From: Phormidium tanganyikae FI6-MK23
GTDB taxonomy: Bacteria > Cyanobacteriota > Cyanobacteriia > Leptolyngbyales > Leptolyngbyaceae
Reading direction: 5' to 3'
Assembly: GCA_019359175.1 (NCBI GenBank)
Contig: JAHHHU010000001.1
Span: 248,001 to 312,000 of the forward strand
Length of the DNA stretch: 64,000 nucleotides
Shown here piece by piece: positions 27,079 through 36,141 of this stretch. Both the position numbers and the translations under genes were made by a program. The notes beneath the pieces were generated by a model that did no database searches, was not told the origin of the DNA, and saw only the letters and a list, made by a program, of their open reading frames with translations. Position 1 is the stretch's first letter. Each line of letters starts with the position of its first letter.

Positions 27079-28579
27079 GCTGAAAATGCTCCTGGCTGTA
27101 ATGTCTCAGAGTAGCGGATAGTCCATGAGTCCGAATCTCTCCCAAGGCTCGATCGCATTCTTGATCCAGCATTTCAGCGCATTCACAAGGTTCTAGCCCA
27201 ACAATCTGGCTCAAGCTTGCTCCCGATTGAATTGCTGCAATGATCGCTGGCTTATCTTTAGGATCAAACGATTTACCCGACTCGATCGCGCTTTCTCTCA
27301 CCGCCAGCATCCAAGCTGCGATCGGAAGGATCAGACGATTCAAGCTAGCTTTCTGACAATGAGCATCTTGCAGAATTGGCAGAATGTACTTACCGAGCTT
27401 TCTAGAAGTTTCTGCGGCAATTCGCTCGATCGCGTCAGGCATCGCTTCGTTACTGAGTCTAATTAACACCTGATCGATGTACTGTTCACACATTTGATCA
27501 GCAACGGGTGTCGCTGTGGTGATATCGTCCATCAGGAGCCGGAGAAATAGGTGAAATTCCGGCAGCCTTAGCGCTTGATGTACATACTCAATTCCGGCTC
27601 TGACTGCTAAACAAGCAATAAAAGAGTGCATTGCATTCAGAAATCTCGATTTGAGATATAGAAAAGGAGTGATGTCATCCGTCATCGTCACGCCAGTCTC
27701 TTCCCAACAAGGTCGATCGCTGGTGAATTTATCTTCGACTACAAATTGCCAGAATGGTTCTGTAACAATCGGATCACGATCGTGAACCTGCAACAGTCGA
27801 TAAGTCTGTTTATCATCACAGGTCTGGTGCTGCGGCACAATGCGATCGACCACAGTATTTGGAAATGTGGCATGGTTCGCAATGTAGGCGGCAAGATCAG
27901 GATCGACCTGTTGAGCATAGCTGAGAACTGCCCGCTGTAGGATTTCCCCGTTTCTCGGCAAGTTATCGCATGAGAGCGTTGTGAAAGGGATTAGATCACG
28001 ATCGCGGCGGCGACGCAGTGCTTCGACAATAAACCCGATCGCAGTCGTGGGATGAGTGGGATGGCTCAGATCATGCACGATCGATTCATGACTGATATCG
28101 AGATGAAAGCGCGAATCGAGACAGTAGCCTGCTTGAGTGATAGTCAGCGTCACTAAATGGACATCAGGCGAGGTCATTAACTCAAGCACCGCTTCCCGTT
28201 CCGTAATTCCATTGACGATTTGACTAAGCGAACCGATGACTTTAACCGATTCATAGTGTTCGTCGCTGCTGTAGCGTTCGGTCATTGTATAGAGAAAGTC
28301 TTGCGGTTGCAGAGTTGCGATCGTGCTTTGGCTTTTGAGGCTTACTCCGCAGATTCCCCAACGCGGGTCATTTTGGGCAAGGTGTTCGTGAATGATGCGG
28401 GCAAGATGTGCCCGAAAAAATCGACCCGGGCCAAAATGGACAATCCCGGTATTCAAGGCGCTTCGATTATAAGGCGACTGCTGGTTCCATAGCTCAGTTA
28501 CGGTCGGAGCGATTTCGGCGTTTTGGCGTTCTGCGGGAGTGACAACATAACGAGTCTCTAGGGAACGGTAGTCTTTCAT
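27056..28579 (-). CDS. mannitol/polyol dehydrogenase family protein
   Basis: A 507-aa member of the long-chain mannitol dehydrogenase family, which includes mannitol 2-dehydrogenase, arabinitol dehydrogenase and fructuronate reductase; these interconvert ketoses and polyols with NAD(P). Visible are the nucleotide-binding start GIVHFGPGRFFRAHLARII, VTLTITQAGYCLD, TTLSCDNLPRNGEIL, DRIVP and the catalytic Lys region FLYLKSRFLNAMHSFIA. The start at MKDYRSLE is preferred; the open frame extends 24 codons upstream. It is the first gene of an apparent three-gene unit with the HAD phosphatase and the GlfT2-like enzyme. Polyol formation from fructose is one reading. The exact substrate is unresolved. 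Confidence 0.9.
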   Translation of the reverse strand: MKDYRSLETRYVVTPAERQNAEIAPTVTELWNQQSPYNRSALNTGIVHFGPGRFFRAHLARIIHEHLAQNDPRWGICGVSLKSQSTIATLQPQDFLYTMTERYSSDEHYESVKVIGSLSQIVNGITEREAVLELMTSPDVHLVTLTITQAGYCLDSRFHLDISHESIVHDLSHPTHPTTAIGFIVEALRRRRDRDLIPFTTLSCDNLPRNGEILQRAVLSYAQQVDPDLAAYIANHATFPNTVVDRIVPQHQTCDDKQTYRLLQVHDRDPIVTEPFWQFVVEDKFTSDRPCWEETGVTMTDDITPFLYLKSRFLNAMHSFIACLAVRAGIEYVHQALRLPEFHLFLRLLMDDITTATPVADQMCEQYIDQVLIRLSNEAMPDAIERIAAETSRKLGKYILPILQDAHCQKASLNRLILPIAAWMLAVRESAIESGKSFDPKDKPAIIAAIQSGASLSQIVGLEPCECAEMLDQECDRALGEIRTHGLSATLRHYSQEHFQHDLISAA

Positions 28580-29026
28580 GGCGTTTCTAGTGATAAAGCT
28601 TTTATTTAGGTGGAATAGAGCACGGGAGGAAGCAAATCTGGAACTATCCAATCGTTAAAGACACTCACAGCAACTAGCAAATCTGATCGAATGCTTATGA
28701 GTTTCACCAAAACAGAAAAAGTCAATTCTGTCGATCAAGTGTCCAAAGGAATCGGGTAATTGTGTCTCCTTATAGTATTGAGAGCAATCGCTGCTGCTAT
28801 CTATCTTTGGTCAAATACGCAGGGTTGAGAATCTTTGGTCAAATACGCAGGGTTGAGAATTAGCGATCGGAATTACAGCACCGCACTATTTCTTCATTCA
28901 GCAATTAGAAAGCTTTGACTTTTCTAACATCTACCATTTGATAGAAGTTGAAGCGTTTTGTACTCGCTAATTTAGCAGAAACTCAGGTGTGAGATCTAAG
29001 GTTGTTCACTAGGAAGGGGATTTCTG
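28580..29026. other. 447-bp intergenic region with a possible gene remnant
   Basis: It separates the divergent polyol dehydrogenase and ndhH genes and must hold both promoters. It contains the 28-bp duplication and, directly after it, an open frame without a start codon (28857-28970) reading ELAIGITAPHYFFIQQLESF and 17 more residues to TAA. Its protein-like composition suggests a gene tail left after decay, but 37 codons are weak evidence. No RNA gene is seen. Confidence 0.4.
28803..28860. repeat. 28-bp perfect tandem duplication
   Basis: A 28-bp unit beginning ATCTTTGGTCAAATACGCAG is repeated head to tail at 28803-28830 and 28831-28858, plus two bases. There are only two copies and no spacer, so it is not a CRISPR. 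It lies in the 447-bp gap upstream of ndhH and may be a replication-slippage duplication or a doubled regulatory site. Confidence 0.9.
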
Positions 29027-30211
29027 ATGCCAATCATTGAAACGAAGACCGACCCTATGGTTTTGAACATGGGGCCGCATCATCCTTCAACTCACGGTGT
29101 CTGTCGATTGGTCGTTACGCTAGACGGAGAGAACGTTATTGATTGTGAGCCTGTCATTGGCTATCTTCATCGCGGTATGGAGAAAATCGCTGAGAATCGC
29201 ACAATGACGATGTATATTCCCTATGTGAGCCGCTGGGACTACGCAGAAGGAATGTTCAACGAAGCCGTCACAGTGAATGCAGTTGAAAAATTAGCCAATA
29301 TTCCGGTTCCAAAACGCGCCAGCTACATTCGCGTGATTATGCTGGAACTGAATCGGATTGCAAATCATTTGCTCTGGCTTGGGCCATTTGCCGCAGATTT
29401 AGGAGCGCAAACTCCGTTCTTTTATATCTTTCGAGAACGAGAGCTGATCTATGACCTGTGGGAAGCTGCTTCCGGTTATCGAATGGTCAATCATAACTAC
29501 TTCAGAGTAGGAGGACTTGCAGTCGATTTACCATATGGCTGGACTGATAAATGCGCTGATTTCTGCGACTATTTTTTGCCCAAAGTCGATGAATATGAGC
29601 GGTTAATTACGAACAATCCAATCTTTCAGCGTCGTTTAGCTGGACTCGGCACGATTAGCCGCGAAGATGCGATCTCCTGGAGCTTGTCAGGCCCGATGCT
29701 GCGCGGTTCGGGTGTGGAATGGGATCTCCGCAGAGTCGATCACTACGAATGCTATGACGATTTTGATTGGGACATCATTACTGAAAAGGAAGGTGATGTT
29801 CTCGCGCGCTATTTTGTCCGAATCCGAGAAATGCGCGAATCGGTCAAAATCATCAGGCAAGCTCTAAAAGGATTGCCTGGTGGAGCTTACGAAAACTTAG
29901 AAACGAAGCGACTTGCAGAAGGCCCAAAATCCGAATGGAATAGCTTTGACTATCAATTTATCGGTCGCAAAGTTGCTCCCACCTTCAAAATCCCGAAAGG
30001 CGAACATTACGTCCGGGTAGAAAGCGGCAAAGGTGAGCTAGGCATTTTCATTGTGGGCGATGATCATGTGTTTCCGTGGCGTTGGAAAATTCGCGCCGCT
30101 GATTTCTGCAATCTGCAAATCTTTCCGCATCTGCTCAAGGACGCGAAGCTTGCCGATGTAATGGTTGTTCTGGGCAGTATCGACATCATTATGGGATCGG
30201 TCGATCGCTAA
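29027..30211 (+). CDS. ndhH: NAD(P)H-quinone oxidoreductase subunit H (NDH-1), divergent copy
   Basis: A 394-aa NDH-1 49-kDa-type subunit, forming the quinone-binding site at the foot of the peripheral arm in cyclic and respiratory electron flow. Most hallmarks are present: [55 protein letters not shown] and the C-terminal [13 protein letters not shown]. Compared with the cyanobacterial NdhH I remember, positions normally invariant differ ([13 protein letters not shown] instead of PSMHGVLRLIVTL, and [10 protein letters not shown]). It also lies next to ndhK instead of standing alone. I therefore suspect a second copy, but cannot test this. The ATG at 29027 is preceded by GGAAGGGG. Confidence 0.93.
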   Translation: MPIIETKTDPMVLNMGPHHPSTHGVCRLVVTLDGENVIDCEPVIGYLHRGMEKIAENRTMTMYIPYVSRWDYAEGMFNEAVTVNAVEKLANIPVPKRASYIRVIMLELNRIANHLLWLGPFAADLGAQTPFFYIFRERELIYDLWEAASGYRMVNHNYFRVGGLAVDLPYGWTDKCADFCDYFLPKVDEYERLITNNPIFQRRLAGLGTISREDAISWSLSGPMLRGSGVEWDLRRVDHYECYDDFDWDIITEKEGDVLARYFVRIREMRESVKIIRQALKGLPGGAYENLETKRLAEGPKSEWNSFDYQFIGRKVAPTFKIPKGEHYVRVESGKGELGIFIVGDDHVFPWRWKIRAADFCNLQIFPHLLKDAKLADVMVVLGSIDIIMGSVDR

Positions 30212-30238
30212 ATCACACAAAACTCTCTAACTATCGTT

Positions 30239-30970
30239 ATGACAGAATCTCCTTCCGATAACGGACATTCCCTCATCAATCCTGTGGGATATCCCTCTGT
30301 GACCAGTCAGCTTTCTGAAAATGTCATTTTGACGACTGTAGATGACCTCTACAACTGGGCGCGACTTTCTAGCTTGTGGCCGCTATTGTATGGAACTGCT
30401 TGCTGCTTTATCGAATTTGCAGCATTAATCGGCTCAAGGTTTGACTTCGATCGCTTTGGTCTAATTCCTCGTGCTTCTCCGCGTCAAGCAGATCTGCTGA
30501 TTCTCGCAGGCACATTAAATATGAAGATGTCAGCTCCAACGCTGCGATTGTATCAACAGATGCCCGATCCAAAATATGTGATTGCGATGGGTGCTTGTAT
30601 GATCAGTGGCGGGATGTTCAGCGCTGACTCTCCGACTGCAATTCGGGGTGCTGATAAAATTTTGCCGATCGATATTTACATTCCTGGTTGTCCCCCTCGA
30701 CCGGAAGCAATCATGGATGCAATCATCAAGCTCCGCAAAAAGATTTCCAATGAATCAATCCAAGAGCGACACATCCAGCGACCAACGCATCGCTACTATT
30801 CGATTCCGCACCAGATGAAGCCGCTCCCGATAGCAAACACAGGTGAATATGTGCGATCGCAGTTCTACCAAAAACCGCCTGAAGCTTTAGCAGAGGAAAA
30901 AGGAATTCCTTTACCCGAACTGCTAAAACAAATGGAACCTCAGCCGACTAGCGAAGGTTCCGGAGCTTAA
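30239..30970 (+). CDS. ndhK: NAD(P)H-quinone oxidoreductase subunit K (NDH-1), divergent copy
   Basis: A 243-aa subunit carrying the terminal 4Fe-4S cluster N2. The four Cys ligands are present: Cys55 and Cys56 ([11 protein letters not shown]), Cys120 ([11 protein letters not shown]) and Cys151 ([10 protein letters not shown]). The core is clearly NdhK, but a stretch normally reading like TITMKMAPQLVRLYEQMP is [18 protein letters not shown], and the C-terminal tail differs. In cyanobacteria ndhK usually lies in ndhC-ndhK-ndhJ; here no ndhC or ndhJ is nearby and ndhH is 27 bp upstream. This supports a specialised pair that could replace the standard subunits in a variant complex. The terminator is at 30995. 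Confidence 0.93.
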   Translation: MTESPSDNGHSLINPVGYPSVTSQLSENVILTTVDDLYNWARLSSLWPLLYGTACCFIEFAALIGSRFDFDRFGLIPRASPRQADLLILAGTLNMKMSAPTLRLYQQMPDPKYVIAMGACMISGGMFSADSPTAIRGADKILPIDIYIPGCPPRPEAIMDAIIKLRKKISNESIQERHIQRPTHRYYSIPHQMKPLPIANTGEYVRSQFYQKPPEALAEEKGIPLPELLKQMEPQPTSEGSGA

Positions 30971-30994
30971 TTGAACGATTACGATCGAGGTTTT

Positions 30995-31019
30995 AGGGGC
31001 ACGAACTATTCGTGCCCCT
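30995..31019. terminator. bidirectional terminator between ndhK and the GH2 gene
   Basis: A perfect 10-bp stem AGGGGCACGA (30995-31004) with TCGTGCCCCT (31010-31019), loop of five bases. A T-containing tract (GTGTTTTAAC) follows on the plus strand and TAAAACC on the minus strand. It lies between two convergent stop codons, at 30970 and 31025. Confidence 0.8.
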
Positions 31020-31024
31020 GTGTT

Positions 31025-32917
31025 TTAACTTTGCCAAGATCCGCTGCAATGGGGCGCAGCGATATAGTCCGTAAGTGCAGGTGAAACCTCGTGTCCCACT
31101 GTCGCCGATGAGATCGCAGCAATGTCAAACTTAGGAGTGCGATCGGCATAAAGTAGCCCGTTCGCTTCCTGGAAAGTATCAGTTAGTTGCGTATAACAGA
31201 ATCCCCCGAACATCTCAACCTGGTTGACCACCGTGAGAAGATCTCGATATCGCTGCTGCAACCCTTCAACATCCGAAGAGCGATCGTAACCCCAAGCTAT
31301 GTCGGCAAAAGCATCAGCCGGTTTTGTGTAAGCAATGCCTCCAAACTCAGTCAGCATAATCGGCTGTCCATTGTGTGGATAGCCATCTAGCGTAAGAATT
31401 CGTCCGCCGGGTCGCTGATGCTGAAAGAGATCCGAGAGCTTCACTTCGCGCCCATACCGCTGTGCCAAGCGTTGAGGTTGGCAATCATAGTCATGAATGG
31501 CTAGAACATCCGTAGTGGTGCTTTCCCAGCCGTCGTTTCCGATTACCGGACGAGTCGGATCGAGCGTTTTGGTCAAGTAGTAAAGCGCTTGAACATAGTG
31601 ACGCTGGGCAGGAGTTTCTGCCAGGTTCGGAACCCCCCACGACTCGTTAAATGGAACCCAAGCAATGATGCAAGGATGGCTACTATCACGATCGAGCACT
31701 TCCGTCCATTCTTTTGTAATGCGTTCGACGGCTTTACGAGTGAAGCGATAAGCACTGGGCATTTCTTCCCACACTAAAAGCCCCATCACATCCGCCCAGT
31801 ACAAAAAGCGCGGATCTTCGATTTTTTGGTGCTTGCGAACCCCGTTAAAGCCCATTCGCTTCGTCAGTTCGATGTCCAACCGTAAAGCTTCATCAGACGG
31901 CGGAGTCATCAAAGTCTCAGTCCAATAGCCTTGATCCAAAACTAACCGGAGATAGTAAGGATGACCGTTCAACATAAAGCGATCGCGCTGAATTCCAACG
32001 GTTCGCATCGCCGTGTAGGACTTCACCTCATCGATCAACACTCCCTGATGCCAAAGTTGGATCTGAGCATCGATCAGCGTGGGTTTTTCAGGGCTCCATA
32101 ACAAAGCATTGCGATAGTCGTCAATTCCCGGATCAGAAAGTGCGATGCGGCGATTGATATCTTCGTCTACGACTTCATAAGTGTCATTCACCAGAAGCCG
32201 ATCGCCAACACTCAAACGAACTTTGATGTACAAATCATCGCATTTCGCGCCGATCATCGAGGCTTCAAATCCAATTTCCCAGCGCTCGAAGTGCGGAGTC
32301 CAGCGGATCTTCTGAATGTAGGTTTGTGGGACACACTCGACCCAGACCGTTTGCCAAATTCCGGTTGTGCGAGGATACCAAATGCTGTGCGTTTCGGGGA
32401 GCCAGTCTTGTTTTCCTCTCGGTTTTGCTAAATCTTGGGGATCATCCTGGGCGAAAACGGTCACGCGCTGTGTGGTTCCTGGCTTGAGAAAATCGGTGAT
32501 ATCGAAGCTAAACGGGGTGTGTCCGCCTTCGTGACCGCCGACAAACTGTCCATTCACCCAAACAGAGGCTTGATAGTCTACTGCACCAAAATGGAGCAAA
32601 ACTCGCTGATGGTCGATCGGAACTTCAAATTCTCTCTCATACCAGCAATTTGGATGAAAACCAGTATCTGCGATGCCGCTGCGCTCGGTTTCGGGAGCAA
32701 AGGGAACTTCGATCGTATGAGTCCAGGCAGAAACCTCGAACGGCTGCTTCCAGTCTCCTTGATCATTAAAGGAGAATTTCCAGGAGCCGTTGAGATTGAT
32801 CCAGTTCGATCGCTGAAGTTGCGGGCGAGGGTAGCCAATCTCAAGCTGGCGACAAAGTGCGATCGGACTAGAAACAGAGTGAGCGGTGCTATCGAAACTT
32901 TTACCGAGTAGTTTCAT
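31025..32917 (-). CDS. glycoside hydrolase family 2 (beta-galactosidase/glucuronidase-like)
   Basis: A 630-aa retaining glycosidase. The N-terminal sugar-binding jelly roll (VLLHFGAVDYQASVWVNGQFVGGHEGGHTPF), an immunoglobulin-like domain, and the TIM barrel (from about residue 320: LRLVLDQGYWTETLMTPP) follow in the GH2 order. The acid/base is Glu425 (VPFNESWGV) and the nucleophile Glu524 (PIMLTEFGGIAY). There is no signal peptide, so the enzyme is intracellular. GH2 includes beta-galactosidases, glucuronidases, mannosidases and, as I recall, a bacterial beta-galactofuranosidase. Because Galf transfer and UDP-Galf synthesis are encoded on either side, a galactofuranosidase role is a reasonable hypothesis. 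Confidence 0.92.
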   Translation of the reverse strand: MKLLGKSFDSTAHSVSSPIALCRQLEIGYPRPQLQRSNWINLNGSWKFSFNDQGDWKQPFEVSAWTHTIEVPFAPETERSGIADTGFHPNCWYEREFEVPIDHQRVLLHFGAVDYQASVWVNGQFVGGHEGGHTPFSFDITDFLKPGTTQRVTVFAQDDPQDLAKPRGKQDWLPETHSIWYPRTTGIWQTVWVECVPQTYIQKIRWTPHFERWEIGFEASMIGAKCDDLYIKVRLSVGDRLLVNDTYEVVDEDINRRIALSDPGIDDYRNALLWSPEKPTLIDAQIQLWHQGVLIDEVKSYTAMRTVGIQRDRFMLNGHPYYLRLVLDQGYWTETLMTPPSDEALRLDIELTKRMGFNGVRKHQKIEDPRFLYWADVMGLLVWEEMPSAYRFTRKAVERITKEWTEVLDRDSSHPCIIAWVPFNESWGVPNLAETPAQRHYVQALYYLTKTLDPTRPVIGNDGWESTTTDVLAIHDYDCQPQRLAQRYGREVKLSDLFQHQRPGGRILTLDGYPHNGQPIMLTEFGGIAYTKPADAFADIAWGYDRSSDVEGLQQRYRDLLTVVNQVEMFGGFCYTQLTDTFQEANGLLYADRTPKFDIAAISSATVGHEVSPALTDYIAAPHCSGSWQS

Positions 32918-33330
32918 GGAAGATTGCTCCTTGAGATAGGAGAAGTTGCGCTTTGCTTTCGACGTTTATCAGCAGCAAGATAAAACCTAACATCAAAATT
33001 AATACTCTTGATGAAACTTTACTTTTTGGCTGCTGATACTTTTAGTACAGTACTTCAAAAAGCTCAAATGGCTTCAACAGATATTCGGGATATTTCGGTC
33101 ACGAAAAGAATGTATTTTTTGACTCTAATTAAATCAAAACCAAGAGTGCTTATACGTATATTTTAACTTAAAAAAGTTCGGACTTAAGATAGAAGAAATT
33201 TGACGAATGGCAATTTGCTTTTTTCTCTAATTAAAAGAGTATTAACAGATAGAAACATTTCAATTTTCAGTTCTTCTATTCTCTTTGGCGGGTCATTTCC
33301 AACTCTTCGGATAGAAGGAAATACGATCGA
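32918..33330. other. 413-bp AT-rich divergent promoter region
   Basis: No gene seen. It lies between the divergent GH2 and GT4 genes. It contains a 10-bp inverted repeat, TATCAGCAGC (32967-32976) and GCTGCTGATA (33029-33038), which could fold the GH2 leader RNA or bind a regulator, and an 11-base palindrome AGTACAGTACT at 33044-33054. An AAGGAA ribosome-binding site lies at 33316-33320. Confidence 0.55.
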
Positions 33331-34644
33331 TTGTCATTATTTTTGAATGAATGTGTGATTGCAACTCAAGCAACATCGAAACTTCAAAAATCTATGTCCT
33401 CATTCAATACGGGATTGAACGGTTGTATCAGTTCGATCGAGATGGGTCAAAAGCGGTTTCTAAAAAGCGCACTGACCTCAGAATTTCAGGCTTCTAATGT
33501 CGGTTTTTCTGAACATGAAGCCCTTGATTCAAATTCACCTGATTTAGTCTGTTTGTCCCACTTGCGCTGGGACTTTGTTTATCAACGACCTCAACACCTA
33601 CTCAGCCGTTGTGCAACACAGCGACGAACCTTTTTTATCGAAGAACCTGTCTTTGAATCGAGTGCTTCTTGGCGATTAGAAACGAGCAGGCGCGAGTGTG
33701 GGGTTTGGGTCGTAGTGCCTCATTTGCCCAATGGAATGAGCCAAGAAATGATTGCCGCAATGCAGCAAACACTGATCGATGAACTGTTTGCAGAGTTTGG
33801 CATCTCGAAACCGATTCTTTGGTACTACACGCCGATCGCATTAGCTTTCACCAACCATCTAGATCCGCTTTGTGTGGTCTATGACTGCATGGATGAGCTA
33901 GCAGCATTCAAAGGAGCATCCAAAGCCCTCAAAGCCTGGGAAGCGCAATTGTTCAACCGAGCAGATGTGGTCTTTACAGGTGGACAAAGCTTGTACGAAG
34001 CAAAACAACATCAGCATCCGAATGTTCATGCGTTTCCGAGCAGCATTGATGTAGCGCATTTTGCTCAAGCAAAGAGCATTACCCTTGATCCGCCTGATCA
34101 AGCCTGCATTGCTCATCCTCGTTTGGGCTTCTATGGTGTAATCGACGAGCGCATGAACTTAGAGCTAATAGAGGGGATTGCTCAAGCGAAACCCGATTGG
34201 CAACTGGTGTTAATTGGCCCGATTGCAAAGATTGATTCAAAAGATCTTCCTTGCCGCTCCAACATTCACTACCTAGGTAGTAAGTCTTATCAAGAACTTC
34301 CACATTATATTGCTCACTGGAATGTTGCACTCTTGCCGTTTGTGCTAAATGAATCCACTCGGTTTATCAGTCCAACTAAAACACCAGAATATTTAGCAGC
34401 AGGGAAGCCTGTTGTTTCCACTTCGATTCGCGATGTGGTGCGTCCCTATGGTCAAGAAGGGTTAGTGCAGATTGCGGATAGCGTTGAGGAATTTGTTGAA
34501 AAGGTTGAGATCGCAATGCAACAGGGACAGCCCAATCGCGTTGATGCGTTCCTCGCACAAATGTCGTGGGATCAGACCTGGGCAGCCATGACGCAGCAAA
34601 TCGAAGTCGTTATTTTGAACTCTCGGAGAACTTCTAATGTTTGA
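33331..34644 (+). CDS. GT4-like glycosyltransferase linked to UDP-Galf
   Basis: A protein of up to 437 aa. After a variable N-terminus the domain begins LVCLSHLRWDFVYQRPQHLLSRCATQRRTFFIEEP, a signature of GT-B enzymes often found with UDP-galactopyranose mutase. The C-terminal half shows LGFYGVIDERMNLELIEGIA, the SKTYQEL-like GSKSYQELPHYIAHWNVALLPF, and TKTPEYLAAGKPVVST, the nucleotide-sugar binding end. I take the TTG at 33331 as start because AGAAGGAA lies ten bases upstream; ATG 33394 is the alternative. It overlaps glf by eight bases, so they are co-translated. The donor and acceptor are unknown. Confidence 0.85.
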   Translation: MSLFLNECVIATQATSKLQKSMSSFNTGLNGCISSIEMGQKRFLKSALTSEFQASNVGFSEHEALDSNSPDLVCLSHLRWDFVYQRPQHLLSRCATQRRTFFIEEPVFESSASWRLETSRRECGVWVVVPHLPNGMSQEMIAAMQQTLIDELFAEFGISKPILWYYTPIALAFTNHLDPLCVVYDCMDELAAFKGASKALKAWEAQLFNRADVVFTGGQSLYEAKQHQHPNVHAFPSSIDVAHFAQAKSITLDPPDQACIAHPRLGFYGVIDERMNLELIEGIAQAKPDWQLVLIGPIAKIDSKDLPCRSNIHYLGSKSYQELPHYIAHWNVALLPFVLNESTRFISPTKTPEYLAAGKPVVSTSIRDVVRPYGQEGLVQIADSVEEFVEKVEIAMQQGQPNRVDAFLAQMSWDQTWAAMTQQIEVVILNSRRTSNV

Positions 34645-35839
34645 TTATCTTATTGTGGGTGCTGGCTTTGCAGGAAGCGTGATTGCGGAGCGATTAGCAA
34701 GCCAGTCCGGTAAAAAAGTGCTAATTTGCGATCGCAGACCTCACATCGGCGGCAATGCTTACGATCATTACAACGATGCCGGGATCTTAGTTCACCGCTA
34801 CGGCCCGCACATCTTTCACACTAACTCCCGCGAAGTCTTTGATTATCTTTCCAAGTTTACTCCGTGGCGACCTTATGAACATCGTGTTCTTGCCAGCGTC
34901 GATGGTTTGCACCTTCCCATTCCGATCAATCTCGATACGATCAACAAGCTTTACGGATTGAATCTCACCTCGTTTCAGGTTGAAGAGTTTTTTGCATCAG
35001 TTGCAGAACCTAAAGAATATATTCGCACTTCAGAAGATGTAGTGGTGAATAGGGTCGGGCGCGAATTGTACGAAAAGTTTTTCCGCAACTACACGCGCAA
35101 ACAATGGGGCATTGATCCTTCTGAGCTTGATAAATCTGTGACTGCGCGGGTTCCAACTCGAACGAATCGCGACGATCGCTATTTCACAGATACCTATCAA
35201 GCAATGCCGCTTCATGGTTTCACCCGAATGTTTGAGAATATGCTGTCGCATCCAAACATCAAAGTGATGCTAAATGTGGACTATCGTGAGATTCAGAAGG
35301 TGATCCCCTATCGCGAGATTGTTTACACCGGGCCGGTCGATGAGTTCTTCGATCACCGATTTGGTAAGCTGCCTTATCGATCGCTCGAATTCAAGCATGA
35401 GACTCACGATAAGCCTATGTTTCAAGCGGCTCCGGTGATCAACTATCCGAACGAACAGCCCTACACGCGCGTCACTGAGTTCAAGTACTTAACCGGGCAA
35501 GAGCATCCGAAAACGAGCATTGTTTACGAGTTGCCGCAGGCAGAGGGCGATCCTTACTATCCGATTCCGCGTCCTGAGAATGCTGAGATTTACAAAAAGT
35601 ACAAAGCGATCGCAGATGCGACTCCTGGAGTGCATTTTGTTGGGCGTTTAGCGACTTACAAGTACTACAACATGGATCAAGTGGTCGCTCAAGCATTAGC
35701 AACCTACGCGAAACTCTCAGAGCGTCCAACTTGGCATCCTGAAGAGGTTCAAGTGGTGCGGAAAGCCCTTGCACCCGATCAAGACTCTGCACCAATTTCA
35801 GGAAATGGCAATGGAGCAAAATCCCTCTCTTCGACATAA
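34637..35839 (+). CDS. glf: UDP-galactopyranose mutase
   Basis: A 400-aa flavoenzyme that contracts UDP-galactopyranose to UDP-galactofuranose through an FAD-sugar adduct. The N-terminal FAD Rossmann motif is LIVGAGFAGSVIAERLA, then RRPHIGGNAYDHYNDAGILVHRYGPHIFHT, NYTRKQWGIDP, YTGPVDEFFD, and the C-terminal VGRLATYKYYNMDQVVAQAL; all are family hallmarks. Length is typical (about 370-400 aa). UDP-Galf is the donor for the GlfT2-like enzyme at 24656. Galactofuranose is uncommon in cyanobacteria. A short unstructured C-terminal tail (about 30 residues) has no known role. Confidence 0.96.
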   Translation: MFDYLIVGAGFAGSVIAERLASQSGKKVLICDRRPHIGGNAYDHYNDAGILVHRYGPHIFHTNSREVFDYLSKFTPWRPYEHRVLASVDGLHLPIPINLDTINKLYGLNLTSFQVEEFFASVAEPKEYIRTSEDVVVNRVGRELYEKFFRNYTRKQWGIDPSELDKSVTARVPTRTNRDDRYFTDTYQAMPLHGFTRMFENMLSHPNIKVMLNVDYREIQKVIPYREIVYTGPVDEFFDHRFGKLPYRSLEFKHETHDKPMFQAAPVINYPNEQPYTRVTEFKYLTGQEHPKTSIVYELPQAEGDPYYPIPRPENAEIYKKYKAIADATPGVHFVGRLATYKYYNMDQVVAQALATYAKLSERPTWHPEEVQVVRKALAPDQDSAPISGNGNGAKSLSST

Positions 35840-35860
35840 GGAGCGCGCGTCTATCATAAC

Positions 35861-36086
35861 GTGAGTTCGATAAGATTTCTTGCTGCGTTGTTTGTGGGTC
35901 GAGCCCCCTAAATCTCCCATTTTGGGGGACTTTGAGAGTGTAAACAGAACCCCTTTGAGGAATAAACTTGCAACCATTGAATCACAGCAGTGTTATCTCA
36001 GAAGCTGATTCATGCAATCAAATCTAAATCTGCCTTGAACAGTTCAACCCACAAACAACGCAGCAGCAATCTTCACCGAACTGAGC
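35861..36086. repeat. 226-bp inverted-repeat element (MITE-like)
   Basis: The left end GTGAGTTCGATAAGATTTC is mirrored at the right end; inside, a 19-base block (35881-35899, beginning TGCTGCGTTGTTTGT) has an exact reverse complement at 36047-36065. The left arm continues into the common AGCCCCCTAAATC core. The structure resembles a non-autonomous transposable element without coding capacity. It lies between glf and the tsf terminator. Confidence 0.75.
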
Positions 36087-36091
36087 CACAA

Positions 36092-36118
36092 AAAAGCGGG
36101 GAGTCGTTCCCCGCTTTT
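36092..36118 (-). terminator. intrinsic terminator of the rpsB-tsf transcript
   Basis: On the minus strand, an 11-bp perfect stem of AAAAGCGGGGA (36092-36102) with TCCCCGCTTTT (36108-36118), five-base loop, followed by a run of T residues. It lies 23 bases beyond the tsf stop. Confidence 0.9.
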
Positions 36119-36141
36119 CTAAATCGAACTTGAATTAATCC

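Noticed and set aside
28803-28860. Tandem 28-bp repeat as a CRISPR array
   Set aside because: Only two copies, no spacer between them, and no cas genes nearby.
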